Of a stretch of DNA of 64,000 nt, positions 50,852-59,900 are shown piece by piece. This DNA is from a virus. Position 1 is the first letter of the stretch. Each line of letters starts with the position of its first letter. The notes below the pieces were generated by a model that was not told the origin of the DNA, made no database searches, and saw only the letters and a program-made list of their open reading frames with translations. The position numbers and the translations under genes are program-made. Where the stretch lies: IMG/VR virus record IMGVR_UViG_3300037189_010778, positions 1-64,000 of that record; one strand, given 5' to 3'.

Positions 50852-51361
50852 TTACATATAAATATTACCTTCAACACCCGGTGCCATTTGTCTAATTTCT
50901 TCTTCGGTATGTGATTTGGAAAGTGGAGTATTACTTAAAGAAAGATAATCTTTAACTTCTAAATTAGGAGGTAATGATGCGATTAGAGTATCACTTAAAT
51001 GAAGACTCCATCCAACTTTTAAATCAGGAGGTAATGATGTAATTGGGGCACCAATTAAATAAAGATCACCTCCAACATTTAAACCAGGAGGTAATGATTT
51101 AATTGGGGTACCACGTAAATCAAGATTACCTCCAACTTCTAAATCAGAAGGTAATGACATAATTAGAGTATCACGTAAATCAAGATTACCTCCAACTTTT
51201 AAACCAGGAGGTAATGATTTAATTGGAGTATCCATTAAATTAAGATCACCTGTTCCTCCATTTCTTATGTAATCTCTTGCTTGTTGATTGGCTAGTTGGA
51301 GTGGAGTTAATTTAGGTGGGTTAACTCTCATTTCTTTCAGTATGTCAAGTAATTTTATCAT
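50852..51361 (-). CDS. Tagged leucine-rich repeat protein C
   Basis: 169 residues from MIKLLDILKE at 51361 (an upstream ATG would overlap the preceding gene). Leader then MRVNPPKLTPLQ, a helical linker (ANQQARDYIRNGG), and six 20-residue repeats of the form NLDLRGTPIKSLPPGLKVGG. These are like the short LRRs of bacterial effectors such as IpaH or YopM. A cap follows (LSKSHTEEEIRQM). Third of three tandem paralogues. Ligand unknown; the repeats indicate protein binding. Confidence 0.75.
   Translation of the reverse strand: MIKLLDILKEMRVNPPKLTPLQLANQQARDYIRNGGTGDLNLMDTPIKSLPPGLKVGGNLDLRDTLIMSLPSDLEVGGNLDLRGTPIKSLPPGLNVGGDLYLIGAPITSLPPDLKVGWSLHLSDTLIASLPPNLEVKDYLSLSNTPLSKSHTEEEIRQMAPGVEGNIYM
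50867..50876 (-). promoter_or_regulatory. AATATTTATA element at end of LRR gene C
   Basis: Coding strand AATATTTATA encodes the NIYM end of LRR protein C and lies 28 bases before the GIY-YIG start. Confidence 0.4.
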
Positions 51362-51362
51362 G

Positions 51363-51869
51363 TTATATAAATATTGCACTTTTGATACCTGGTGACATTA
51401 ATCTAATTTGGTCTTCTGTATGTGATTTAGCAAGTGGGGTATTATATAAAAAAAGACTACCCCAAACTTCTAAATCAGGAGGTAATGATGTGATTAGTGT
51501 ATTGTGTAAATTAAGATAACTTCCAACTTTTAAGCCAGATGGTAATGATGTGATTGGAGCATTAATTAAAGAAAGACTACCTTCAATTTCTAAATTAGGA
51601 GGCAATGATGTAATAGGAGTATTATCTAAAGAAAGGCTACCTTCAACTTTTAAATCAGGAGGTAATGATGTGATTAAAGTATCATCTAGACTAAGTTTAC
51701 CTCCAACCTTTAAGCCAGAAGGTAATGATTTAATTGGAGTATATGCTAAACCAAGATCACCTATTCCTCCATTCCTTATGTAATCTCTTATTCTATTCTG
51801 AGCTGATTGGAGTGGAGTTAATTTCATATTAACTCTCATTTCATTCAATATATTTATTAGTTTTATCAT
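51363..51869 (-). CDS. Tagged leucine-rich repeat protein B
   Basis: 168 residues from MIKLINILNE at 51869. Leader, MRVNMKLTPLQ, then six 20-residue repeats (SLDNTPITSLPPNLEIEG type) and the SHTEDQIRLM cap. Paralogue of the flanking LRR genes over its full length. The stop lies 1 base from the next start, and its last codons (AIFI) contain the AATATTTATA element of the following gene. Confidence 0.75.
   Translation of the reverse strand: MIKLINILNEMRVNMKLTPLQSAQNRIRDYIRNGGIGDLGLAYTPIKSLPSGLKVGGKLSLDDTLITSLPPDLKVEGSLSLDNTPITSLPPNLEIEGSLSLINAPITSLPSGLKVGSYLNLHNTLITSLPPDLEVWGSLFLYNTPLAKSHTEDQIRLMSPGIKSAIFI
51366..51375 (-). promoter_or_regulatory. AATATTTATA element (LRR gene C)
   Basis: Coding strand AATATTTATATAAC then ATG at 51361; doubles as codons of the preceding gene. 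Confidence 0.45.
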
Positions 51870-51870
51870 A

Positions 51871-52317
51871 TTATATAAAAATTTCACCTTCAACTCTAGG
51901 TATCATTTGTTTAATTTGTTCTAGGGTGTGTGATTTAGAAAGTGGAGTATTACTTAAACTAAGATAACCTTTAACCTTTAAATCAGAGGGTAATGATGTG
52001 ATTAAAGTATCACTTAAATTAAGATTACCCCCAACTTTTAAACCAGGAGGTAATGATGTAATTGGAGTATAATATAAATAGATATGACCTCCAACTTTTA
52101 GATTAGGAGGTAATGATTTAATTGGTGTATTTTCTAAATCAAGATTACCTCCAACCTTTAAGCCAGAAGGTAATGATCTAATTGGTGTATTTTCTAAATC
52201 AAGATTACCTACTTCCCCATTTTTTATGTAATCTCTTATTCTATTTTGAGCTAATTGAAGTGGAGTTAATTGTGTATTAACTTTCATTTCTTTTAATATG
52301 TCGAGTAGTTTTATCAT
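51871..52317 (-). CDS. Tagged leucine-rich repeat protein A
   Basis: 148 residues. Leader MIKLLDILKE then MKVNTQLTPLQ, five 20-residue repeats (NLDLENTPIKSLPPNLKVGG) and the cap LSKSHTLEQIKQM. First of the trio, 1 base after the last tail gene. The common architecture of leader, LRRs and cap across three tandem copies suggests diversification for different targets. Confidence 0.75.
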   Translation of the reverse strand: MIKLLDILKEMKVNTQLTPLQLAQNRIRDYIKNGEVGNLDLENTPIRSLPSGLKVGGNLDLENTPIKSLPPNLKVGGHIYLYYTPITSLPPGLKVGGNLNLSDTLITSLPSDLKVKGYLSLSNTPLSKSHTLEQIKQMIPRVEGEIFI

Positions 52318-52318
52318 A

Positions 52319-53239
52319 TTACATATCTATATTTACTAGTATTGTAGTATCTGTAGTAGCACTAGTAGGTAATGGTTGGGATAATTTACCTACAGCAAGT
52401 AAATTTTGCATTTCATCATATAAACCTACTGTTGTTACATATGGTGACCACTGTGAACTTGTTGTATAAGAATATAATGATCCGCTTGTATTTGACTGGA
52501 GTGTAGGATTTAATGTATAATTAAATTCATTTTCTCTGAATGTACATTTATATTGAGTTTCATATATAGTGTAAGATGAAGAGAATGAGCATGTAATATC
52601 AGTAGCATAATATATCTGCCAATAATCTGAAGGAGGGTTAGGTATAATAATCATACCATGTGGGTAAAATATATTTCCTATTATAGTACTGCCTGATCTT
52701 ATATTACCTTCACCGTCGTCTGTAAACAAAAGTATTGTACTTCGATCATCATCATAATATCTAAGACAAAATGAATTAGGTTGAATATAATCACCAAATA
52801 AACGTGAGGGAATAGATATTACATTTATGCTAGCATCAGAATACGTTGGAAAACTCTTAGCAAATGTTAATGTGGTTTGTAGATAATTATCATACATACC
52901 TGGTGATGGAGTAGTACCTACTAAAATATTTCCTTCAGTATTAGCACCAGGTATTAAACTAGATGAGTTAGCTGGATCTCCGTAACTAGAACTTAGATAA
53001 TTTGAGTAATATAGTTGCTGTATAGAATCATATACTAATTCTCGATCATAGGTAGTTATATATCCTGTTGTTGGATTAGAACCAGATATCCATGGGTTTG
53101 AATTTATATTCTCTCCCAAGAATCTGTCTATACCAACTGTTGAAGCAGTCAATCCCGAACCACTAAAGGCAAACGCTTTGTTTACCTCGAATGGTGTCAC
53201 TATGACATCAGATGCTAAAAGTTGTTTGTATGCTATCAT
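52319..53239 (-). CDS. Tail structural protein, paralogue pair member 2
   Basis: 306 residues. The C-terminal domain (about 200-306: FRENEFNYTLNPTLQ, PYVTTVGLYDEMQNLLAVGKLSQPLP) matches that of the upstream 347-residue protein. N-terminal half has SGSNPTTGYITTYDREL. The F(R)xxEFNYxxNP ... TTIGLY...LLAVAKLS pattern is common in virion proteins of environmental myoviruses. Likely a baseplate or tail-tube-periphery protein; precise role unknown. Confidence 0.65.
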   Translation of the reverse strand: MIAYKQLLASDVIVTPFEVNKAFAFSGSGLTASTVGIDRFLGENINSNPWISGSNPTTGYITTYDRELVYDSIQQLYYSNYLSSSYGDPANSSSLIPGANTEGNILVGTTPSPGMYDNYLQTTLTFAKSFPTYSDASINVISIPSRLFGDYIQPNSFCLRYYDDDRSTILLFTDDGEGNIRSGSTIIGNIFYPHGMIIIPNPPSDYWQIYYATDITCSFSSSYTIYETQYKCTFRENEFNYTLNPTLQSNTSGSLYSYTTSSQWSPYVTTVGLYDEMQNLLAVGKLSQPLPTSATTDTTILVNIDM

Positions 53240-53242
53240 TCA

Positions 53243-54286
53243 TTAAAAATCAAGCTTAATCCTCACTAATGCTTCTTTCGTGAAGTTCTTAAGTAATGGT
53301 CTAGATAATTTAGCTACTGCTAATAATTCATTTGTATCGTTATATAATCCAATTGTGGTAATATATGTCTGTGGATTATTAATAAAATAAGGATAAATTA
53401 CTTCACCTGTTGAACCAGATATATACGATGGATTTTCAGAATAGTTGTACTCAGCACTTCTTGGTCTAACAAATACATAATCTGACGTAATTGTTTCTTG
53501 ACTATTAAGTGTAAATAAAGCTGATCCACTTATAGCTCTAAATAAACTAGCATTAGGTGATGTAACTATAGATGGTGATAAACCACTAGCTGATCCACTA
53601 TATTGGAATCCTATACCACCACTTGTAGCGAAATCGGCCAATGCTAATGGATTTAATATGATTGTTCCTATATCTGGTAATAACCAACCGTATGAACCTG
53701 AGTTTTTAGAGTAGCCATCTGCTGTATTTGCAGCTCCTATAGTGGCTTTTGTACCTTGTGAACCAGTAATAAGTTGAAATACTCTACCAGCTTCACAGTA
53801 TTGTACAGCAGAAACATAATTACTATTATCAGTTAATGTTATAGATCCTGAACTACCAGATAATTTTAGAGCCAATGAGCCTAAGAATAAAGATTCTTTA
53901 TATCTTGTTCTATCCATAGATAAAGCATAAAATTGAGATGATATAATTGTACCAAATGTAAAATTGGTATTTTCATCACCTATTACTAAATCTTGCCATT
54001 GACCAAAAATAGTACCTGTTGGAGATTTTCCATTTACAGCGGCGTTATAACATAAACTACCACTACCATCAGCATTACCATAGGCAATAGCAAATTGAAT
54101 AGCAGCAGCGGCATCTGTAGATGCTGTTTGATATACATTTAAGTAAAAATTTCCTGACGAACCAGCAGCTTGTGTTGATGATGTAAAGAATGTAGTTAAC
54201 GTTGGACTACCATTTGACCATAAGGTTGATGATATAGCGTCCGAACTTACTACAAAATCTTCAGGGGCTAAGGGACTAAATGCCAT
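53243..54286 (-). CDS. Tail structural protein, paralogue pair member 1
   Basis: 347 residues. C-terminal domain RPRSAEYNYSENPSY...TYITTIGLYNDTNELLAVAKLSRPLLK shared with the next gene; the central part is G/S-rich beta structure with RTRYKESLFLGSLALKL. Both end in a (V/I)xI(D/K)xDM/F-type strand. Presumably arose by duplication. Encoded among tail genes; function unknown. Confidence 0.65.
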   Translation of the reverse strand: MAFSPLAPEDFVVSSDAISSTLWSNGSPTLTTFFTSSTQAAGSSGNFYLNVYQTASTDAAAAIQFAIAYGNADGSGSLCYNAAVNGKSPTGTIFGQWQDLVIGDENTNFTFGTIISSQFYALSMDRTRYKESLFLGSLALKLSGSSGSITLTDNSNYVSAVQYCEAGRVFQLITGSQGTKATIGAANTADGYSKNSGSYGWLLPDIGTIILNPLALADFATSGGIGFQYSGSASGLSPSIVTSPNASLFRAISGSALFTLNSQETITSDYVFVRPRSAEYNYSENPSYISGSTGEVIYPYFINNPQTYITTIGLYNDTNELLAVAKLSRPLLKNFTKEALVRIKLDF

Positions 54287-54307
54287 AATATTTTATATTT
54301 TTTATTT

Positions 54308-54961
54308 TTATGATACTTTTGTTACAGTTACTGGAATAGATAATCTAGCACCACTATCTCTACCTACTACAGTTAATGTAGTATATAACGCTGTATTAGT
54401 GCCAAATAACGTGTTTACTGTAGTAGCACGTAAGTTTATGGTAGTACCAACTACCGTTTTAGATACACTTGTACCTAATGTTGTAGTGGTGTTTAAAGCG
54501 GTTGCTTGTGGTGTATTAATACCTACACCTTCAAATGTTTGCATTGTTCTAACATCACCTATAGTAGCAGTATAACCACTTGTTTCATATGTATTACCTC
54601 CTAAGTAATTTAATGTTTGTGGTGTGATAGCTAATGAAGCTCCTTGTTTAATTACAATAGCTGTATATCCTAAATCAAGGATAGGCATCTTAGCAGTACC
54701 ACGAGGTAGTGTGATGAGTTTATATTTCATCATCTGGTTTTCTTGAGGAAATGCTTCAAGTAAAGGCATGTTGTCAATTGCCTCACCATAATATGCTGAA
54801 CCAGATGGGTGATTAGGATTATATAAAGTATAATCTATTTCATCATCAGCTAATGCAAATTGTGTTATACGAAATGAACCATCATTTTGTGCCATTAATT
54901 GGCGACCTTTAGTTGTTAGGATGGCGTCTACTGTTACTATACTGTTATTTAAATAGCCCAT
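54308..54961 (-). CDS. Conserved tail/virion protein
   Basis: 217 residues. MGYLNNSIVTVDAILTTKGRQLMAQ and FRITQFALADDEIDYTLYNP at the start are a strongly recurring signature of virion proteins in environmental T4-like phages. A V/T-rich C-terminal domain follows (TVNTLFGTNTALYTTLTVVGRDSGARL). Exact structural role is not known to me. An ATATTTATA element precedes the start. Confidence 0.65.
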   Translation of the reverse strand: MGYLNNSIVTVDAILTTKGRQLMAQNDGSFRITQFALADDEIDYTLYNPNHPSGSAYYGEAIDNMPLLEAFPQENQMMKYKLITLPRGTAKMPILDLGYTAIVIKQGASLAITPQTLNYLGGNTYETSGYTATIGDVRTMQTFEGVGINTPQATALNTTTTLGTSVSKTVVGTTINLRATTVNTLFGTNTALYTTLTVVGRDSGARLSIPVTVTKVS

Positions 54962-54978
54962 TTTAAATGTTTGTTTAT

Positions 54979-54988
54979 TATAAATATA
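54979..54988 (-). promoter_or_regulatory. TATATTTATA element (217-residue gene)
   Basis: Coding strand TATATTTATAATAAACAAAC, 17 bases before the start at 54961. Confidence 0.45.
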
Positions 54989-54990
54989 TG

Positions 54991-56964
54991 TTAATTAGGA
55001 TTGTTACCATAAGTTTTAGTGATATAATCTATATTTTCAGTTATTACCTTTTTAGGGTACGGTGATAATATATAACCTGTTCCTATTCCTGCAAAATTTA
55101 GACTTGGAACTCCATATATTGTTAAACCATTAGTTGGTGTGTCTGCTTTAGTTATTAACATACCTGTATTACATATACCTGAATCTGCTCCTACTATTAA
55201 AGGATTAGCACTACCTGTAAACCAATAGTTAACGTCATATACTCCTGATCCTGTTTTTAAGAATATAAAAGCAGTTGAGGATGGTGTAGTAGAAGATGAA
55301 ACATAACTTACTTCAAATGGATAACCATACTGACTTAATTTAGAACCACTAGCTATATATCCTAATCCTGTATTTCCAGGACCAAATAATGATGAATTTC
55401 CACTTCCACTATATAAACTTATAAACCATCTACCACCACTATTAAGACTATTAGACATTTCTGTAATTATATTATTAACTGGTTGTCTTATTCCTATGGT
55501 ATTGTTATATGTTAAATACCCATTATTATCCACAGCAGCTCCGTAAAATCCTACAAGACTTGGGGAATCTATTTTGATATAAGGGACGTTATAAGATGAA
55601 GTTGGATAAAAATATCCCATAGGAGAAGGAGCAGATGATTTATAACCTCTGTCTGTAGAAGTAACATAATATTTAGCGCTTGGTAATCCTAAAGCACCAT
55701 ATGTTATATTTAATTGATTTGGTAAACCACTTACGTTAGAATATTGATATTGATATGCTGTAGAACCAGATGGGAACATTTTAGCTAATAAATCATAATA
55801 TATATCTACTCCGGATTTAATAATAGTAACATCATCTTTAGTTTCACCTACCAAATATATATTACCCATATTTATTCCCCCACCGTTAGCATTTTCAGGA
55901 TAACCTCCTCCTCCCCAATTTACTTCATATATACAACTATCTAAAGATTGTACTATAATATTTCCTGGTACTGGTATACTTGGGGATGTTGCATCTCCAG
56001 GCCAAGAACCAGTAAATCCGTTTATAGATGGTGTTATAAATTGACTAGCACTTGTATAAACATTTATAGCTATAGCATTTTGTTGTTTACCTAAATATCG
56101 TCCACTTATATTAGAAAAATATGAGTAATTCCATGATTGTACTTGAGCTCGTGCTGCTGTACCATTTAGTATGGATACTTGATTTTGGGCTACTATTGGA
56201 CTATTTGTAAAATCTACGTCCATATAGAGTGGACTAATAACATTTACATCAACATTATTTTGTAATACATTACAATCACTGTTGTAAAAATTTTCACCAA
56301 CGTATGGTTCAAGTACTGTTATATCGTATGTTGAGGATTGCGTTGCGAATGATTGAGTGATGAGTATTTTTGAGTTATAGTAATTTGAACTATCATCTAA
56401 TCTAAAACCATAACTATACCCTTCAATAGGAGTAAAAGAACCAGCACGGGTGACATATCCACTTACTGTTGATGGAAAGTATAAATCAAGTACTGAGTTA
56501 CCTATTGTTGCATTTGATGATGTATTATATGGATAAATAGACATTGTCACTACTACATTACTTTGAGACAATGAAAAAGATACATTTAATAGAATATTAG
56601 GTGTATTACCCATATTAAGATAAGTACCATTAAAATATCCTAAAGTATTAGTTCCAGGTTGAATATTATAAACTGCTAATAAACCTCCTCCAGTTGGACC
56701 TCCATCACTTGCTGATACCTTATAATTTAATATTTCTTGATCTGCAGATGATGTAACGTCAGTAGGTACAATAGTATATAGATAATATGTTGGATATTCA
56801 TTTATAGCACCAACATTATATTGTGTAACGTTAGGTACATCTGAGAATTTAATTCTAATATCAGTTAAACTTTGTAACTCAATTGATTGATCTACACTAC
56901 CACTATCTAGTTTAGCAATTTTAATATATTTGACCCCTCTTGTATATGCGTTTGTTTGTGGCAT
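54991..56964 (-). CDS. Large beta-rich tail protein, unassigned
   Basis: 657 residues, rich in N, S, G, Y and T. Starts MPQTNAYTRGVKYIKIAKLDSGSVDQSIELQ and contains several short glycine-rich loops (NWGGGGYPENANGGGINMG). No catalytic motif, coiled coil or membrane segment. It follows the lectin-containing wedge-like protein. Probably a baseplate-periphery or adhesin protein. Confidence 0.6.
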   Translation of the reverse strand: MPQTNAYTRGVKYIKIAKLDSGSVDQSIELQSLTDIRIKFSDVPNVTQYNVGAINEYPTYYLYTIVPTDVTSSADQEILNYKVSASDGGPTGGGLLAVYNIQPGTNTLGYFNGTYLNMGNTPNILLNVSFSLSQSNVVVTMSIYPYNTSSNATIGNSVLDLYFPSTVSGYVTRAGSFTPIEGYSYGFRLDDSSNYYNSKILITQSFATQSSTYDITVLEPYVGENFYNSDCNVLQNNVDVNVISPLYMDVDFTNSPIVAQNQVSILNGTAARAQVQSWNYSYFSNISGRYLGKQQNAIAINVYTSASQFITPSINGFTGSWPGDATSPSIPVPGNIIVQSLDSCIYEVNWGGGGYPENANGGGINMGNIYLVGETKDDVTIIKSGVDIYYDLLAKMFPSGSTAYQYQYSNVSGLPNQLNITYGALGLPSAKYYVTSTDRGYKSSAPSPMGYFYPTSSYNVPYIKIDSPSLVGFYGAAVDNNGYLTYNNTIGIRQPVNNIITEMSNSLNSGGRWFISLYSGSGNSSLFGPGNTGLGYIASGSKLSQYGYPFEVSYVSSSTTPSSTAFIFLKTGSGVYDVNYWFTGSANPLIVGADSGICNTGMLITKADTPTNGLTIYGVPSLNFAGIGTGYILSPYPKKVITENIDYITKTYGNNPN

Positions 56965-56981
56965 TATTAAATTATTTTATT

Positions 56982-59900
56982 TTATACAACTCCCCCACCT
57001 GTACCAGAACTATAAGCTGGTGTTGTAAGTGGTCCTGTACTTCCTGAATCCCAATATAAATATATTTCTCCTGGGTTTGGTGATGTATTAGGATCTAGGA
57101 ATAGATTAAGTGCGTTATTACTTCCAGATAGTTGTGTTGATAAGTAAAATACTGGTTTGTATTTAGTTTCTATAGTATTAGCATATAAGTAAGGACAATA
57201 ACTTAATTTACCAGTTTCTGCTACTATAACCGAACCACTAAATTCACCGTTGAAAAACTCATTTTGGTTAGATTGTGTAAACGCTACATTCCCAAGTAAA
57301 CTTGGAGTTGTACCACCCCAACTTTGAGTAATATTAATGTACAAATTAGTAGACGCAGTCCCATTAAGTTGAGGTACTACTCCACCAGAACTACCTGTTG
57401 TTTGTTCTATTGGGAATGATTGGTATTGGTTAGATGACGTGTATATTCTTTGTCCATTTAACATTCCAGGTATGCCTCTTATTGAAGCTGTAATAGTAAT
57501 ATCCTCAAATGTATTAGGACTATTCCATGTTATACTTGGATTAGAACCACTACCATATACAGATTGAGTAGTAGTTAAATTTAATTGTGGTGTAGGATAA
57601 CGATTACGTTCTAATAAATGTTGTTTAATTACAACACCAGATGCTAAATCAGTATGAGCAGGAACAAAATCCTGTATCATTTTAAATAGCGAGTTATCAA
57701 AGAATTTGATAAGTCTTACATAATTCCAAATATTATAATTTGAACTATATTTTTGGAAATACAAATCACGTAACGCATCTAACGTTGGATAATGAGTATT
57801 TCTAGATGGTATTTCTCTTGGATCTCCAATATATTCACCAATGTTGAAATACCCAAATGTATCGTTTATATCGTCGTTTATTTCGTTTTGTGGTGAAAAT
57901 GCTACTTCAACATAATCAATATTATTAGTATAAGAACTACTTATAGATGGTTGTTGTTGTATTGATATAAATGGTGATAATACATTAGCGTTAGGGATAT
58001 TACTGTCACTGCTACTGTATGGTAATACTATATTTTTGTTTTGTATCTTCTCAGATATAGCGTTTTGTATACCAGCAGGTACTTGGTCGTAAAAGAATGT
58101 CTCATAATTACTAACAAATGAACCTGATGGGCTTATATATGCTCCATTTTTCCCATATGGTAAAGCTGAATTAAAAGATGATGTGGTAGCCCAAGAACCT
58201 GTTACTCTAGGGTGTATTGATGTGCTGCCTGTGTATAATTCACCTCCTAATGGTAAACGAAATGCTAAATAATTATACCCGTTTCCAACTCCATTACCTT
58301 CAATAGAATATGGATTCATTATATAATCTTTAACACTAGATTCATTTAAATTTATATTCCCATAATAACGTATTTCTTGTAATGAACCAGAAAATTGACT
58401 ATATGTTCTTGAATTATATACTATACTATTTTTAAAAAATGAAGATGTTACTCCTGTTGTCCAATCACTAGGAGTTATTCTGCCTGAAGCTGACGCGTAA
58501 TACCCTAATTGATTTCCATCATATCCATCATATTGTATATTTCCACCATATAAATAAGCATCATTCCCATTAACAATTGCTGTTATAGACCACCACTCTT
58601 CATTTAAAAATGGTAAATATATTGTTAATCCTTCAGCAGGAGTAGATGAAGGATAAAATGTTAATTCTGAATATAAATTGTATAGGTTTGGAATTGAGCC
58701 GTTATATGAACCACTAGCTAGTCCTGAACCAGTATAGTTTAGTACAATGCATGTTTTAGTCCCATCACCTAAATTCCATAATACTTGTTGTGGAGTATTA
58801 AAGATATTGGTAGATGACGATACTTTAAATCTAAATTGTAATACTGTAGGTCTATTACTAGTTGAATTCCATGATGAATCTAATTCCCAATTAGTTTGAA
58901 CAGCTCGAGTAGATACTCCTGGAGATATGTAATTATAGGCATAGTTATACTCATCTTGCCAGTAGTCCCAAGTGTTACTATTTTTATCTTTTCCTCCAAA
59001 CTCATTTATTCTTAATATAGTATCAGGAATACCATATGATGTTATTAAAGCACGTAAACCTTCAGGTGTACCTTTCTTTTTTAGAATATAAGGCAAGTTA
59101 TGATAAATGCGTTTATATGTTTCAGCATTGATATCAAATGTAGGATCTAATGATGCTGTAGATGAGGCAGTAACATAATTGTTTATATACTCTAAAAATG
59201 AACCAGTAGGTACAGGTAAAGAAGTAGTTGTGTAAGGTAAATTATATAAACTACCTGATGGTGTAATACCAAGTATAGCCGAGTATAAATCGTCTGTTGA
59301 AAAATTATTTTGATATATTTTTATACCTAGATCTCTTAAAACATCAGCTACTAAATCTTTAGATATACCATAATTTACTCGATTATCAGCATTATATTTG
59401 TTAGTAACATCTTTAATATAAACCCAAACACTATCAAAGTTTTGACCTACCATATCAACAAATAACATATATTGATCATTAGCATTATCTTCTCTAATAT
59501 ATGATGGTATAGAGTTTACTAAACGATCATTATTATTTGAATCATATAATGATGCTGTCGCTGATTGAGCTGTCAAAAATGCTAAACCAGCAACTGAACC
59601 AGTAGAAGCATTAATATAAGGATATGTTGAATTAGTTTTAGGCCAAGCATTACTACCTGATTCATAATATAAGTAATACTCATAGCCATCAAATCCAGTT
59701 ATTATTTCATCTATTTTATTTAACCATATGTTACTACTAGATGATATATATGGATTTGTAGTACTTGTAATTAAATTAGCATTTGATTGATATTGACCAA
59801 TTAATGATAGTTTATAATAAAAATTTTCTAAACGTGTTTGGGCTGATGAGAAAAATACAAATTCAGAATAATCTGAGTAGTCTATATTAATTTCTAGTCC

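Larger units (their letters stand above)
50905..52210 (-). repeat. Three blocks of 60-bp tandem LRR repeats
   Basis: 60-base period units, about 5, 6 and 6 copies in the three genes (blocks about 51905-52210, 51420-51760 and 50905-51250). The units are alike enough within and between genes to permit unequal recombination in frame. Confidence 0.85.

Noticed and set aside
50905-52210. Regular 60-bp repeats resembling a CRISPR array
   Set aside because: Repeats are continuous, in frame and encode LRRs; there are no unique spacers.
5756-54988. Many TATAAATA matches on the plus strand as T4-type late promoters
   Set aside because: They would drive antisense transcription through minus-strand genes everywhere; no plus-strand gene is supported. 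The coding-strand reading ATATTTATA is reported instead.
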